Position numbers and translations under genes: made by a program. The notes under the pieces are model-generated. The model searched no databases. It was not told where the DNA came from and worked only from the letters and a program-made list of their open reading frames with translations. From Synaphobranchus kaupii (taxonomy: Eukaryota; Chordata; Actinopteri; Anguilliformes; Synaphobranchidae): a stretch of 64,000 nt of DNA. Shown one piece after another: positions 63,946-64,000 of the stretch; within the stretch, counting starts at the first letter, position 1, and each line of letters opens with the position of its first letter. The DNA lies in the NCBI GenBank assembly GCA_029718625.1, contig CM056379.1, positions 61,221,626-61,285,625 on the forward strand, read 5' to 3'.

Positions 63946-64000
63946 TGTGCCACATCAAACTGCAACATGAAAATAATTTATAGTGGAAATACTCTGATTC

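Overview
This is a vertebrate nuclear genome window, almost certainly from a teleost fish. The reasons are genes split by GT/AG introns, long AT-rich non-coding stretches, (CA)n microsatellites, a tRNA-derived V-type SINE, several Tc1/mariner elements (one with Sleeping Beauty-type ends), hAT elements, Ty3/gypsy LTRs and LINE 3' ends. The species cannot be fixed from sequence alone.

Three protein-coding genes were rebuilt exon by exon, with splice sites and phases that all fit. G6PC1 (+ strand, 13,623-17,757, 5 exons, 356 aa) is the ER glucose-6-phosphatase catalytic subunit. AARSD1 (- strand, 45,259-24,710, 12 coding exons, 412 aa) is a freestanding alanyl-tRNA editing protein. PTGES3L (- strand, 61,825-54,942, 7 coding exons, 156 aa) is a p23-like CS-domain co-chaperone. 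Human chromosome 17q21 has the same neighbours (G6PC1, AARSD1, PTGES3L), so this is conserved microsynteny. G6PC1 and AARSD1 converge; AARSD1 and PTGES3L run in tandem with matching phases, compatible with the PTGES3L-AARSD1 readthrough known in human. The left edge (1 to about 1,400) holds a possible 3' end of another gene or a decayed copy, with five 21-residue acidic repeats and apparent frame breaks.

Most of the rest is mobile DNA. From left to right: a 2.7-kb foldback element (3,727-6,427), a 1.16-kb palindromic Tc1-type element (9,324-10,482), a Tc1-type element upstream of G6PC1 (12,339-13,110), a SINE and small hairpin elements in G6PC1 introns, a hAT element with an 8-bp target duplication (20,367-21,788), and many elements within AARSD1 introns. 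The last group includes a Sleeping Beauty-like Tc1 copy nested in another foldback. The AARSD1-PTGES3L interval carries LINE 3' ends, gypsy fragments and a retroviral remnant. That remnant has a frameshifted integrase tail but an intact 462-codon envelope reading frame. A solo LTR and a hAT MITE lie side by side in a PTGES3L intron.

The most unusual points are: (1) a 60-bp tandem array starting inside AARSD1 exon 7, which copies that exon's splice donor; (2) a LINE insertion with a 12-bp target duplication 20 bp upstream of the AARSD1 start codon; (3) the open envelope frame beside a broken pol; (4) a 56-bp patch inside a Tc1 copy that matches sequence 1.7 kb away and is flanked by an 11-bp duplication.
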